NCBI GenBank assembly: GCA_022793315.1
Contig: JAAWCO010000048.1
Coordinates: forward strand, 1 to 37,240
DNA from: Clostridiales bacterium
GTDB taxonomy: Bacteria > Bacillota > Clostridia > Oscillospirales > Acutalibacteraceae
DNA length: 37,240 nt
Direction: 5' to 3'
Shown here: piece after piece, positions 24,416 to 32,991 of the stretch
How positions within the stretch are numbered: position 1 is the stretch's first letter
Layout of the letters: every line of letters starts with the position of its first letter
Notes under the pieces: model-generated
The model's database searches: none
Seen by the model: only the letters and a program-made list of their open reading frames with translations
What the model was told of the DNA's origin: nothing
Program-made: the position numbers and the translations under genes

Positions 24416-24490
24416 CTTTAGTAAATAAAAACTCCTTGTAGTAATAGTGGCGGTTTGGCGACCGCATTACTAAAGCTGCAGGGAGCTTTT
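24416..24490 (+). repeat. nested inverted repeats, probable left-end hairpin of the IS200-like element
   Basis: CTTTAGTAA (24416-24424) matches TTACTAAAG (24467-24475) perfectly. CTCCTTGTAG (24432-24441) pairs with CTGCAGGGAG (24476-24485) with two wobbles and is followed by CTTTTT. An inner GCGGT/ACCGC stem closes the loop. Hairpins of this kind lie upstream of tnpA in IS200/IS605 elements, where they serve as transposase sites and block read-through transcription. The assignment follows from the adjacent transposase remnant. Confidence 0.55.
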
Positions 24491-24498
24491 TAACATAG

Positions 24499-24870
24499 GA
24501 AGAACGAAATAAAAGTACGGCAGATTCAAAATATCACCGTGAATATCATCTGGTATTTGCACCAAAATACAGAAGAAAAGAAACAGACGGAGTACTGAAA
24601 AATATCGGAGGGATATTAAGGAAAGGATGCAAACCAAAAGGGGGAGAGATCATAAAAGCAAACGCGTGCTCAGCCCACATTCACCTGTCGGCACGTATTC
24701 CTCCGTACACAAAGTAATCTTTCCCGTCTCCTGTATAAAAAAGTATAGCTTATGGAATATCTTAAAAGGAAAAGCAGCTTAATCATAGTCAACAGGCGGC
24801 AAATCTCAAGTACAAACAGGGTAACGGAAAATTCTGATGTGCCGGCTATCGTGCTGGTACGGTACCGTTG
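24499..24870 (+). pseudogene. tnpA: decayed IS200/IS605-family tnpA (Y1 HUH transposase)
   Basis: Translation from 24499 gives KYHREYHLVFAPKYRRKETD, then NIGGILRKGCKPKGGEIIKA and CSAHIHLSARIPP, the TnpA pattern with an intact HUH motif (HIH at 24676-24684). A TAA at 24715 stops it. The remainder lies in other frames: MEYLKRKSSLI from 24752, then after a shift ANLKYKQGNGKF-stop-CAGYRAGTV, where the conserved Trp codon has become TGA (24835-24837). There is no ATG start. At least two frame changes and two stops make it non-functional. No tnpB is nearby. Confidence 0.85.
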
Positions 24871-24899
24871 ATTCACAAGGACATACCCTGTTTTTCAGG

Positions 24900-25389
24900 A
24901 AAAACAGAAGCTGACGGCGTTCCGTGTGGTCGGGCTGACGCCCGCCTGGTCCAGGAACGAAGGCAGCGCCTTTTTTGCCCGCTGCCAGGCGCGTTTTCTT
25001 TGGCAGGTAAGAGGGAACAAAAAGATGCTGAGTATAGGCGAAATTAACGGTAAAAAATTGTGTTCAGGATCAGATAAGAGAAGTACATCGACCTGTTGGC
25101 AGGTGAGCCAGTAAGGAGGAGCAAATAAGCCATGCCCATTCAGAGACGGCTAATAAATAAATTTCAACCGGAAAAGGAAGGTTCTGGCCAGCATGATAGT
25201 TTTTAGGCCTGGCCGAAACCATATATAAAATGCGTGGTTTTGACTTCGGCAGGAGTTTTTTCCGCCGCTGTCGTTTTGAGGAAACACGCTTGCTGAGCAC
25301 AGCATCCGGCTCGTATATTTTCGGCGCTGTGCGGGCATACTGTTGCCGATCATCTTTTTCATGATGAAAACGAGGAGGGACTCATAAAG
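24900..25389. other. intergenic region before the sugar ABC operon, with hairpins and a candidate operator
   Basis: No gene is convincing here. GGCAGCG (24961-24967) and CGCTGCC around a T-run form a hairpin that may be the far end of the IS remnant. AAACCA (25216-25221) and TGGTTT (25235-25240), 13 bases apart, flank TATATAAAAT, a -10-like sequence, so they could be a regulator site over the promoter of the ABC operon. A longer GCACAGC/GCTGTGC inverted repeat lies at about 25297-25335. A clear -35 box is not visible. Confidence 0.4.
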
Positions 25390-26682
25390 ATGAAACGAAT
25401 ACTGGCGATGACGGCAGCTGTGCTGCTGTGTGCCTTTTGCCTGGCCGGTTGCTCCAAAAAGAGCGGGGAGGGCTCCGATCAGGTCACATTGAAGGTGGTG
25501 ACTCAATTCGGCGGTGATGATCCGGCGTCGGGTCTGTTCATTGACATGATTAAGGAATGGGAGACCCAGACTAATCATAAGGTGACCAACGATTCCGCCA
25601 AAGCAGATAATGTCTGGAAATCGCGGGTCATTGCCGACTTTACGACAGGGGCGGAACCGGATGTGATGTTTTTCTTCAACGGTTCGGTCGCCCAGCCGCT
25701 GTGGGACAAGGTGGTGGATGTTTCCACCATTCGGGAGGTAGACCCCGACTATGGCAAAAACATCCGTGAATCGGTGCTGACAGTGGCCAATAATCTGAAT
25801 GCCTCTGGTAATCCCATTTCCCTGCCTGTCAAGGGCTTTGCGGAGGGGCTGTTCTGCAACCAGACCCTGTTCCAGGAAGTGGGAGTGGACCTGCCGACCG
25901 ACTGGGCATCCCTGATGACCGCCATCGAAAAATTCAAGGCGGCGGGAAAAATTCCGCTCTCGGTTTCGCTGGGTGGAGAGCCGCATTACTATTTTGATCA
26001 CACGATTCTGGCGGTGGGCGGCGCCGATGCCATGAACCACAATCCCCGCTCTGTGGAGGAGATTCCTGCCTCTTGGAGCAAAGGGCTGGGGCTGCTAAAG
26101 GTTCTGTACGATGCGGGCGCTTTTCCGGCGGATACCGCCTCCATGAGCAATGAGGACAGCCGCACCTATTTCCTCAACGGAAGTGCCGCCATGTATCTGG
26201 ACGGCTCCTGGTTCGGCGTGCCTGCCGACGACACCAGCGGCGCGGCGGTTACCCAGAAGGATGTTCGGGTGATACCCTTCCCCTCTTATACCGAATCAGA
26301 GAATCAGCCGGGTACCGTCCTGTCAGGCTTTACCTCTGGCTGGTATATCACCCGCAAATGCTGGAATGATGAGAAAAAGCGGGCCGCTGCCATTGACTTT
26401 GTCAAATATCAGACCACCGATGAGGCGATTGCCCGCTATGTGGAAGCCGGCGGCGGATTTGCGGCTGCCGACGGCGCCGTGACGGAGGAATCCTCCATGG
26501 ATTCGATCAACCGCCAGTTTATGCAGCTGCTGAGGGACGCACCAGCCACTCCCATGACCGCCCAGGACAACCTGGACAAGGCGGCGTTTGAGATTTATCT
26601 GCAAAACGCCACCGCGCTGGCCACGGGGAAGCGCACCCCGGAGGAGGTGCTGAAGGAAATGGCCGAAAACAACCGTGCCTGA
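25390..26682 (+). CDS. sugar ABC transporter substrate-binding lipoprotein
   Basis: The 430-residue protein has a lipoprotein signal peptide with lipobox LAGC (Cys21) and a family 1 solute-binding fold: VTLKVVTQFGGDD, DVMFFFNGSVAQPL, LPVKGFAEGLFCNQTLFQEVGV, then SVSLGGEPHYYF and FLNGSAAMYLDGSW. These match carbohydrate-binding proteins of the CUT1 (MalE-like) class. ATG 25390 follows CGAGGAGGG. Two CUT1 permeases follow but no ATPase. The neighbouring alpha-galactosidase suggests raffinose- or melibiose-type ligands, which is inference; a complex glycan product is also possible. Confidence 0.93.
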   Translation: MKRILAMTAAVLLCAFCLAGCSKKSGEGSDQVTLKVVTQFGGDDPASGLFIDMIKEWETQTNHKVTNDSAKADNVWKSRVIADFTTGAEPDVMFFFNGSVAQPLWDKVVDVSTIREVDPDYGKNIRESVLTVANNLNASGNPISLPVKGFAEGLFCNQTLFQEVGVDLPTDWASLMTAIEKFKAAGKIPLSVSLGGEPHYYFDHTILAVGGADAMNHNPRSVEEIPASWSKGLGLLKVLYDAGAFPADTASMSNEDSRTYFLNGSAAMYLDGSWFGVPADDTSGAAVTQKDVRVIPFPSYTESENQPGTVLSGFTSGWYITRKCWNDEKKRAAAIDFVKYQTTDEAIARYVEAGGGFAAADGAVTEESSMDSINRQFMQLLRDAPATPMTAQDNLDKAAFEIYLQNATALATGKRTPEEVLKEMAENNRA

Positions 26683-26701
26683 ACCGCGGCATCAGGGAAG
26701 A

Positions 26702-26736
26702 GGAAGGGGACGGAACATTCTGTTCCGTCCCCGGGC
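26702..26736 (+). repeat. intercistronic hairpin between binding protein and permease genes
   Basis: GGGGACGGAACA (26706-26717) pairs perfectly with TGTTCCGTCCCC (26721-26732) over a TTC loop. A GGAAG/CTTCC extension pairs beyond a 3-base bulge. No T-run follows. Such hairpins after binding-protein genes often protect the upstream message from decay, giving more binding protein than permease. Confidence 0.75.
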
Positions 26737-26765
26737 TTCCCGCTGAATAAAGGGGAGGAATGCCT

Positions 26766-27647
26766 GTGGGACCCATGATTTATAAAAAGAAATGGCCGGC
26801 CGTTTTCTTTCTGACGCCGGCGTTTTTGTTCATGCTGATTTTTCTGTACTACCCTTTTTTTCAAAACATAGTCAATTCCTTCTTTGAAATCCGTCAGCTG
26901 GGCGCTCCGGCGGGGGACTATGTCGGTTTTGAAAATTATCTGAAGCTGGTTCCCGGGTTATCCACCACCGATCCCAATATGATGACCGCCATCAAAAACA
27001 CGCTGCTGCTCATGCTCTGTACGGTGGTTTTTCAGGTGGGGATTGCACTGGTGCTGGCTTTGCTGGTGGACACGGTGCGCCGGGGCTCTCAGGTGTTCCG
27101 TACCCTGTTCTTTTTTCCCATTGTGGTATCCGCCACGGCTCTGGGATTGCTGTTCAATCTGCTGCTGATGACCCGCGGACCGGTCAATCAGCTGATCGAG
27201 TCGCTGGGAGGCGAGGCGATTATTTTTCGGGAGCAGTTCACCTTTTTGACGATGGCTGTCCCGGTTATCTGGCAGTATGTGGGCTTTTATTTTGTGATTT
27301 TGGCCACTGGCCTCAACAATATCTCCGAAGACATCCGGGAGGCGGCAGAGATCGACGGGGCTACCGGTCTTCGCCGGGTGCGGTATATTACCCTGCCTCT
27401 GCTGCGCAATGTGCTGATTACCTGCCTGACACTGTCCATCACAGGATCGCTCAAGGTGTTCGATATGCCGTGGGTGATGTTCCCCCCGTATTTTTCCGAC
27501 GCCTATCTCACCGGAACCTACATGTACTACCAGACGTTTGAAAAGAGCAATGTGGACTACGCGGCGGCCATCGCGGTGTTTATCGTGCTGCTGGGCGTGC
27601 TGCTGTCACAGGCGAGCAAGATGATTTTCAGAGAAAAGGATTATTGA
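26766..27647 (+). CDS. sugar ABC transporter permease (MalF-like)
   Basis: About 293 residues with six likely membrane helices. The EAA loop that contacts the ATPase reads EDIREAAEIDGATGLRRVRY followed by ITLPLL. The N-terminal part, KKKWPAVFFLTPAFLFMLIF, is typical of CUT1 permeases of the UgpA/MalF group. I chose GTG 26766, 7 bases after GGAGG (26754-26758). ATG 26760 is only one base from that site, and ATG 26775 is 16 bases away. It is the second gene of the three-gene transport operon. Confidence 0.93.
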   Translation: MGPMIYKKKWPAVFFLTPAFLFMLIFLYYPFFQNIVNSFFEIRQLGAPAGDYVGFENYLKLVPGLSTTDPNMMTAIKNTLLLMLCTVVFQVGIALVLALLVDTVRRGSQVFRTLFFFPIVVSATALGLLFNLLLMTRGPVNQLIESLGGEAIIFREQFTFLTMAVPVIWQYVGFYFVILATGLNNISEDIREAAEIDGATGLRRVRYITLPLLRNVLITCLTLSITGSLKVFDMPWVMFPPYFSDAYLTGTYMYYQTFEKSNVDYAAAIAVFIVLLGVLLSQASKMIFREKDY

Positions 27648-27675
27648 TATTTCGCTGATAAAGGAGTGACACGCC

Positions 27676-28521
27676 ATGGCCTCTGCCCGCCGCGGGCGCT
27701 TTCTGCCCCATCTGTTCATTTATACGGTGCTGATCCTGTGGAGCTTGACCACGGTTCTGCCTTTTCTCTGGGTGGTGATCAACTCCTTTAAAAACCGGGA
27801 TATCATCCAGACGCAGGCCTTTTCTCTCCTGTTTGAACCGACGCTGGACAACTATATCAAAACCTTCACCCGCCCGCCGCAGTCGGTGGGAATGGCCTAT
27901 CTCAACAGTGTGATCATTTCGGGCGCCGTCACCATTCTGGTGATGCTGCTGGCTGGTATGGCCGCCTTTGCCATGACCCGTTACCGTTTCCACGGCCGCA
28001 AGGCGCTGGACGCCCTGATTATCGCCAGTCTGATGTTTCCGGTTTTTTCCACTATTCTCCCGGTTTTTCAGATGATGTCGGCCCTAGGAGTGGTGGACAA
28101 CCCCCTTGGAGTGATCCTGCCGCAGACGGCGGGAAATCTGGCCTTTGCCATCGTGATCCTGATGGGATATATCCGCGGTCTGCCGGTGGATCTGGAGGAA
28201 TCGGCCTTTCTGGAGGGCTGCAACGTTTTCCAGGTTTTCTACAAAATCATTCTGCCAATCTGCCGTCCTGCCTTCGCCACAGTGGCTATTTTTGCCTTCC
28301 TCTGGTCCTATAACGATCTGTTTACCCAGCTGTTTTTCCTGCGCAGTCCCCGAACCTGGGCGATCACTCGTTTTCTCAATGAGGTCAGCTCCCAGTTCGG
28401 CACCGATTACGGGATGATGTGCGCGGTGGTGACGCTGATTGTGATTCCGGTTCTGCTGGTGTATATCCTGCTGCAAAAGAATATCATTCGGGGACTGACA
28501 GCGGGCGCGATCAAGGGATAG
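27676..28521 (+). CDS. sugar ABC transporter permease (MalG-like)
   Basis: The 281-residue protein has six membrane helices, beginning FLPHLFIYTVLILWSLTTVLPFLWVVINSF. Its EAA loop is VDLEESAFLEGCNVFQVFYK followed by IILPI, as in MalG/UgpE-type subunits. The ATG at 27676 follows AAAGGAGTGACACGCC. It should form the membrane channel with the preceding permease. The operon ends here without an ATPase, so a shared MsmX-type ATPase elsewhere must energise it, as is usual in Firmicutes. A terminator hairpin overlaps the end of the convergent regulator gene. Confidence 0.93.
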   Translation: MASARRGRFLPHLFIYTVLILWSLTTVLPFLWVVINSFKNRDIIQTQAFSLLFEPTLDNYIKTFTRPPQSVGMAYLNSVIISGAVTILVMLLAGMAAFAMTRYRFHGRKALDALIIASLMFPVFSTILPVFQMMSALGVVDNPLGVILPQTAGNLAFAIVILMGYIRGLPVDLEESAFLEGCNVFQVFYKIILPICRPAFATVAIFAFLWSYNDLFTQLFFLRSPRTWAITRFLNEVSSQFGTDYGMMCAVVTLIVIPVLLVYILLQKNIIRGLTAGAIKG

Positions 28522-28584
28522 CTCAGATCATACCATCGGAGCAGAAGATGCTGCCTGGCGCACCGGACAGGAGGTGCAGAATAT

Positions 28585-29562
28585 TCAGCCGGAGGGGTTG
28601 TCCTCCGGCTGTTTGTTTTGGCGGCAGACAGAACCAGCAGCGCTTTCTGTTACGCCTTTCTGAGCAGGGGACTCCTGCGCAGTGGTCCGGTATTCGCGGG
28701 GGGTACAGCCCGTCAGTTGCTTAAAACGCTTGGAAAAATAGCTGGGAGTGGCAAACCCACATTGCATGGCGATATTGGTAACTGGCTCGTTTGTGGAGGC
28801 GAGACGCTCCGCCGCCGCCAGAACCCGGCATCTGTTCAGATATTCCATCGGTCCGCAGCGGAGATATTGCCGGAACAGGCGGTGACATTCCCGTTCTCCG
28901 ACGCTGGCAGAGCGGGCTATCTTCCCGACGCTGACCTCTTCACCCAGATGAAGGTCCAGCCAGCGCAGCATTTGCTTTACCCGGTCCTCCCGGATCATGG
29001 CAGGCCTTTTGACGGACGTGCCCTGGCCTTTTCCGCCGATAAACAGGAGGATTTGGGAAAGCGCCGCCCGCACAGAGAGCTCATAGCCCGGTTCCTCCTC
29101 CCGGCAGGCTTGAAAGGCCTGCTCAAAGGGGATAAAATATGGGTCGTTGTCCTTCTGCCGGGAAAAAACCAGACACTCTGGCCCCTCCGCCAGAAGCGGT
29201 CGAACATAACGGACGTCAAACACGCTGCCAGGCATACCGCCCACAATGCCCGCGTCGAAAACAAAGGAGCGGAAAGGGCAATGACCGCCGCCTGCCGCGG
29301 TAAAGGAATGAAGCACGCCTGTATTAATAAAACAGCCGCCGCCGGTCTCTATCCGAAAGACTTTGCCGCCGATTTCTGCCTGAGCTGTTCCCCCCAGCAG
29401 GATAAACAGCTCCAGCTCCCGATGCCAGTGGGGAGGGATGCTGCCCGCTACATAACGGCGAATATCCCCCTCGTTGGCCGCCAGATCAAACAGCTCCAGT
29501 CCCTCATCCGGCTGCTCACAGTCGCAGGGGTCAGTAGGAAGAAACGCTTTGCTCCGGATCAT
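28585..29562 (-). CDS. AraC-family regulator with N-terminal cupin domain (next to ABC operon)
   Basis: The 325-residue protein has an N-terminal cupin-like sensing domain (about 25-110, with PPHWHRELELFILLGGTAQ and His85). The C-terminal AraC domain (about 193-293) has two HTH motifs: VSVGKIARSASVGERECHRLF, and PVTNIAMQCGFATPSYFSKRFKQ followed by LTGCTPREYR. It is likely to sense a sugar and control transport genes; the convergent ABC operon and the divergent MFS gene are the nearest candidates. The start is supported by AAAGGGGGAGCG. A promoter lies 35 bases upstream. Confidence 0.9.
   Translation of the reverse strand: MIRSKAFLPTDPCDCEQPDEGLELFDLAANEGDIRRYVAGSIPPHWHRELELFILLGGTAQAEIGGKVFRIETGGGCFINTGVLHSFTAAGGGHCPFRSFVFDAGIVGGMPGSVFDVRYVRPLLAEGPECLVFSRQKDNDPYFIPFEQAFQACREEEPGYELSVRAALSQILLFIGGKGQGTSVKRPAMIREDRVKQMLRWLDLHLGEEVSVGKIARSASVGERECHRLFRQYLRCGPMEYLNRCRVLAAAERLASTNEPVTNIAMQCGFATPSYFSKRFKQLTGCTPREYRTTAQESPAQKGVTESAAGSVCRQNKQPEDNPSG
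28587..28620 (+). terminator. terminator of the ABC operon, overlapping the end of araC
   Basis: AGCCGGAGG (28587-28595) pairs with CCTCCGGCT (28602-28610), followed by GTTTGTTTTG on the plus strand. The hairpin lies inside the last codons and stop of the convergent minus-strand regulator gene. Confidence 0.75.
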
Positions 29563-29596
29563 CTTCTATTCGCTCCCCCTTTGTCGGTTTTGTTAT

Positions 29597-29625
29597 AGTA
29601 TAAGTCGTTTGAGGGAAAGCGGCAA
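29597..29625 (-). promoter_or_regulatory. sigma-A-type promoter of the AraC regulator gene
   Basis: On the minus strand, TTGCCG (29620-29625) and TATACT (29597-29602) are 17 bases apart; the start codon lies about 35 bases downstream. Confidence 0.6.
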
Positions 29626-29786
29626 GTCCCGTTTTGAGATATATTATTGGCGAATCAGTATCGCCGCTCCGCCTGTACAGGCATAAAATGGCTATTCTGT
29701 CTGTCGGGGGGAAGGGGACGGCATGCAATGGTGCGAAAAGAAACCTGCACCGCGCAGGCAGTATTATTCAAAAGAAAGGGATGGCT

Positions 29787-30956
29787 ATGAGGCAGACGAT
29801 TCTCCGCCGGGGCTGCTATGCCGGCTATGTGCTCCTTTACTTTTTCTTTTTCTTTACTATGGCGGCTTTCAACTCGGTGCTGTCTGTTTATTTGACCGGC
29901 GCCGGAAAAACCGCTGCTGAGATGTCCTTTATTGTGTCGGCGGCCAGCCTGTTTTCTCTGGCGGTGGTTCCTGCGGCGGGTTTCCTCTGTGACAGGACAG
30001 TCCGGCCACGGCTGGTCAGCGGCCTGCTGCTGGCGGCCGCTGGAGTGATGGCTGTGGTCTTTTCTCAGACGGGGCAGGTGTGGGCCCTGTTTTTACTCAA
30101 TGGTCTCATCATGTCCTGCCTCAATGCGGTTATGCCGGTCTGTGAGCGGCTGGCGGGGGCCTGCCGCTATCGTTATGGTACACTGAGGGTCTGGGGGACC
30201 TTTGGTTATGCCGCCGGCGCACAGGCGGCCGGGGTCGCCATACAGAGCTTTCCGCCGGCCGCCCTTTTTGTATGGGTCTTTTTTTCTGCGCTGTTGGCGG
30301 CGGCAGGCTTTGCGGTGGCAGAAAATCCCGGGGACGCCAGCCTGCCGCCGGACAGGAAGAGGGAGCCCATCCGGCTGTCCGCCTTTCTGCGTAATCCGTC
30401 CTTCCTCCTGTTTGCCCTGATTACCCTGCTGTTTTGTTCATGTGCCGGGACGAACGTCGTTTATTGTCCGCTTCTGCTCTCCGAACTGGGACTCTCCACA
30501 GGAGCAGTGGGGACCGTGCTGTCGGTCAGCACTCTGATGGAGATTCCTCTGATTTTGTTTTCTCATAAATTTATGGACCGTTTTTCCGGAAAGGCGCTGA
30601 TTATCGGTAACTGTCTGCTGGCGCTGACCCAGTATACCACTTATGGACTCTCCCAAAATCTGATTGTTTCCGCCGCCACGCTGCTTCTGCTGAAGGCGGT
30701 AACGTCCACCCTGTTCGTCATGCTGATGCTGAAAATGGTGCGGAATCTGGCGCCGCCGGAACTGACAACCACCGGTCTTTCCCTTATCAACTCCATCAGC
30801 AGTCTTGGCGCTATCGCCCTGCAGAATTTGTCGGGCATTCTGGTGGACCGCCACGGCGTCCGTTTCCTCTATCTGGTCATGTCCGGGATCATTCTTTTCA
30901 CCCTTTTGACGGCAGCCCCCCTGAAGGCGGAAAACCGCGAAAAGGTATTTGGATGA
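29787..30956 (+). CDS. MFS transporter (LacY/NupG-like, 12 helices)
   Basis: The 389-residue protein has about twelve membrane helices, starting RRGCYAGYVLLYFFFFFTMAAFNSVLSVYLTGAG. A loop of RxxxR type follows helix 2 (GFLCDRTVRPRLV), and RYRYGTLRVWGTFGYAAGAQA lies near helix 5, resembling the MFS_1-like branch that includes galactoside and nucleoside permeases. Substrate is unknown; its place in an alpha-galactoside locus suggests a sugar. ATG 29787 lies 6 bases after GAAAGGG; ATG 29781 is an in-frame alternative. It is divergent from the AraC gene and ends in its own terminator. Confidence 0.85.
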   Translation: MRQTILRRGCYAGYVLLYFFFFFTMAAFNSVLSVYLTGAGKTAAEMSFIVSAASLFSLAVVPAAGFLCDRTVRPRLVSGLLLAAAGVMAVVFSQTGQVWALFLLNGLIMSCLNAVMPVCERLAGACRYRYGTLRVWGTFGYAAGAQAAGVAIQSFPPAALFVWVFFSALLAAAGFAVAENPGDASLPPDRKREPIRLSAFLRNPSFLLFALITLLFCSCAGTNVVYCPLLLSELGLSTGAVGTVLSVSTLMEIPLILFSHKFMDRFSGKALIIGNCLLALTQYTTYGLSQNLIVSAATLLLLKAVTSTLFVMLMLKMVRNLAPPELTTTGLSLINSISSLGAIALQNLSGILVDRHGVRFLYLVMSGIILFTLLTAAPLKAENREKVFG

Positions 30957-31128
30957 TTCGGAAAATGGATCGACGGATTGATCGAGTGAAACCGCCTGAC
31001 GACGGTTACCAGAGGCGCTGCTGTTGTGGAGACTCTGTCGGCGCCGTCTTTGGGTTCGCCGCCATATCCGACCTTTTATCAAAAATCGGGGATACCGGCT
31101 ACCGCCGTAGGGAAGCGGGGGCCTTTAT

Positions 31129-31170
31129 CAGCATCCAGGCCGAAACGAACGGACCTGGATGCTGTTTTTT
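31129..31170 (+). terminator. intrinsic terminator of the MFS gene
   Basis: CAGCATCCAGG (31129-31139) pairs perfectly with CCTGGATGCTG (31154-31164), followed by six T. Confidence 0.9.
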
Positions 31171-31516
31171 GTCATTTTTGTGGCGGATAGAAGGGAGACC
31201 ATGCAATGGCGAATTCCCCTTCAGAACAAGGATAAAAACAACCAAGTATTATCCTCTTTTTCTCTAAAAAATAACAACAAGCAACAAATGGACAGATTTC
31301 GTTAACAACTGCCTCTCACGTTATGCTGGGGCCTATGCTATACTTTCATTGTCATCAACCGTTCCGTATCCTGACAATAAGCGGCAGATACGCAGGGGAA
31401 GCCTGGTCCCCTGGATCACGGCGGGCGGAATCTCCTGGAAAACAGGCGCCGTAAGGAAAGGCGGTGGAATTCTGCAGCAGGCATCATCCCATTTTTTAAA
31501 TAAGGAGGCAACCATA
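31171..31516 (+). promoter_or_regulatory. leader region of the melB-galactosidase operon with an extended -10 promoter
   Basis: TATGCTATACT ends at 31344: a TATACT -10 box (31339-31344) with TGC directly before it, as in extended -10 promoters. The -35 region (near 31316) is poor, which is common in promoters that need an activator such as an AraC protein. The leader of about 165 bases to the melB ATG has no gene that I can support. Confidence 0.45.
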
Positions 31517-32932
31517 ATGAACGAGCTGAAAAGAGCGCCAAAAGAAAAGTGGTGTTTTGGCATCGGCGCCATTGGAAAGGACGCAATCGTCAATCTGGTG
31601 GGGGCGTTTTTGATGCTGTATTTCACCGATACGCTGGGCATTGCGTCCTCCTTTGTGGGGGTCCTGTTTTTCGTCGCGAGAATGTGGGACGCCGTCAACG
31701 ACCCGGTCATGGGCATGATCGTTGACAACACCCGCACCAGATACGGCAAATTCCGTATCTGGCTGGTGGTGGGTACACTGCTCAATGCCGTGGTCTTTGT
31801 CTTTCTGTTTACCACCCTGGGAATTGAGAGTACGACCGCCAAGTGTGTCTATGTGGCCGTGATGTACATACTGTACGGCATGACCTATACCATTATGGAC
31901 GTTCCCTACTGGTCCTGGCTGCCCAATCTTTCCAGCAATCCCCGTGAGCGGGAGAAAATTTCTGTTATTCCACGGATATTTGCCAGTCTGGGCGGCTTTA
32001 TCATCTGCACATTTGGCCTGTATGCCATTGATTTCTGCAACCGTCTCGCAGGGGATAACCGCGTCCTGCAAAGTCAGGATAACGGTTCTGTGCTGAATAT
32101 CAGCGAGACCGGCTTTACCTGGGTGGCACTGGGGATCGCGGTGCTGTTTATCGTCACGATTGCTATCACGGTCTTCAATGTGCGGGAGAACCCAACCACC
32201 ACGGCCAAAAGTCAGAAAACCAATTTGAGAGAGGCCTTTGGGATTATCATCCGCAATGACCAGCTGGTGGCCTTTATTGGCCTGCTGCTTACCTTTAACC
32301 TGAGCACCCAGGTTTTGAAGGCCTTTGCCGTGTATTATTTCAAAGAGGTCTGCGGCAGCGCTATGCTGTATTCGGTCTTCGGGTTTACCATTCTGGCGGA
32401 AATGGCTGGATTGTTCCTGTTCCCGCTGATCGCAAAGCGTATCAGCCGTGAAAAGGTGTATGCGCTGGCCTGCGGACTTCCTGTCGCAGGACTGCTCCTG
32501 CTGCTGGTACTGGGGTATGTGGCCCCCGCCAGCGCCGCGGGCGTGATTATCTCCTGCTGTCTGTTGTTTTTCGGGTCCGGCCTGTCTCTGGGTACCACAA
32601 CCTGCTGTATTGCCGATGTGATTGACTACGGCGAAGTCAAATTTGGCAAGCGCAACGAGAGCGTGACCTGTTCTGCACAGACCTTCCTGATGAAAATGGC
32701 AACTGCTCTGGCGGCCCTGTTCACCGGTATTGGCTTGGATCTGGTGGGCTATGATCCCAGGCTGGCGGGGCATCAGTCGGAGGGCACCATTCTGGGAATC
32801 CGCATGTTGATGTTTGTGCTCCCCATTGTCCTTGCTGTGCTCAGCTTCCTGATTTTCAAATTTGCTTATAAGCTCAAGGGCGAGCGGCTGGAACGGCTGA
32901 CGAAGGAAATCGGAGAACTCCACGCAGAATAA
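31517..32932 (+). CDS. melB: GPH-family sugar:cation symporter (MelB-like)
   Basis: The 471-residue protein has about twelve membrane helices and the features of the glycoside-pentoside-hexuronide family: [25 protein letters not shown], then [21 protein letters not shown] with the Asp residues that bind the coupling cation and sugar in MelB, and [19 protein letters not shown]. It should carry melibiose or a related alpha-galactoside with Na+ or H+. ATG 31517 follows TAAGGAGG. The alpha-galactosidase gene is about 60 bases downstream, so both are one operon. Confidence 0.92.
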   Translation: MNELKRAPKEKWCFGIGAIGKDAIVNLVGAFLMLYFTDTLGIASSFVGVLFFVARMWDAVNDPVMGMIVDNTRTRYGKFRIWLVVGTLLNAVVFVFLFTTLGIESTTAKCVYVAVMYILYGMTYTIMDVPYWSWLPNLSSNPREREKISVIPRIFASLGGFIICTFGLYAIDFCNRLAGDNRVLQSQDNGSVLNISETGFTWVALGIAVLFIVTIAITVFNVRENPTTTAKSQKTNLREAFGIIIRNDQLVAFIGLLLTFNLSTQVLKAFAVYYFKEVCGSAMLYSVFGFTILAEMAGLFLFPLIAKRISREKVYALACGLPVAGLLLLLVLGYVAPASAAGVIISCCLLFFGSGLSLGTTTCCIADVIDYGEVKFGKRNESVTCSAQTFLMKMATALAALFTGIGLDLVGYDPRLAGHQSEGTILGIRMLMFVLPIVLAVLSFLIFKFAYKLKGERLERLTKEIGELHAE

Positions 32933-32941
32933 CCGTCAACA

Positions 32942-32972
32942 AGCGGCGCGGCTTTTCCGCCGCGCTGCTCTC
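32942..32972 (+). repeat. short GC-rich hairpin between melB and the galactosidase gene
   Basis: AGCGGCGCGG pairs with CCGCGCTGCT over an 8-base loop, with one G-T wobble. No T-run follows, so it is more likely an mRNA-stabilising or processing site than a terminator. Confidence 0.45.
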
Positions 32973-32991
32973 CTGACAGGGAGGAGAAACC

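Noticed and set aside
24900..25389. Possible tnpB or second gene of the IS605 element
   Set aside because: No frame shows the TnpB zinc finger or RuvC-like motifs, and the region is too short.
31496..32923. Antisense frame of about 475 codons opposite melB
   Set aside because: It is a shadow of a well-conserved membrane transporter gene; the translated sequence is Gln/His-rich and matches nothing I recognise.
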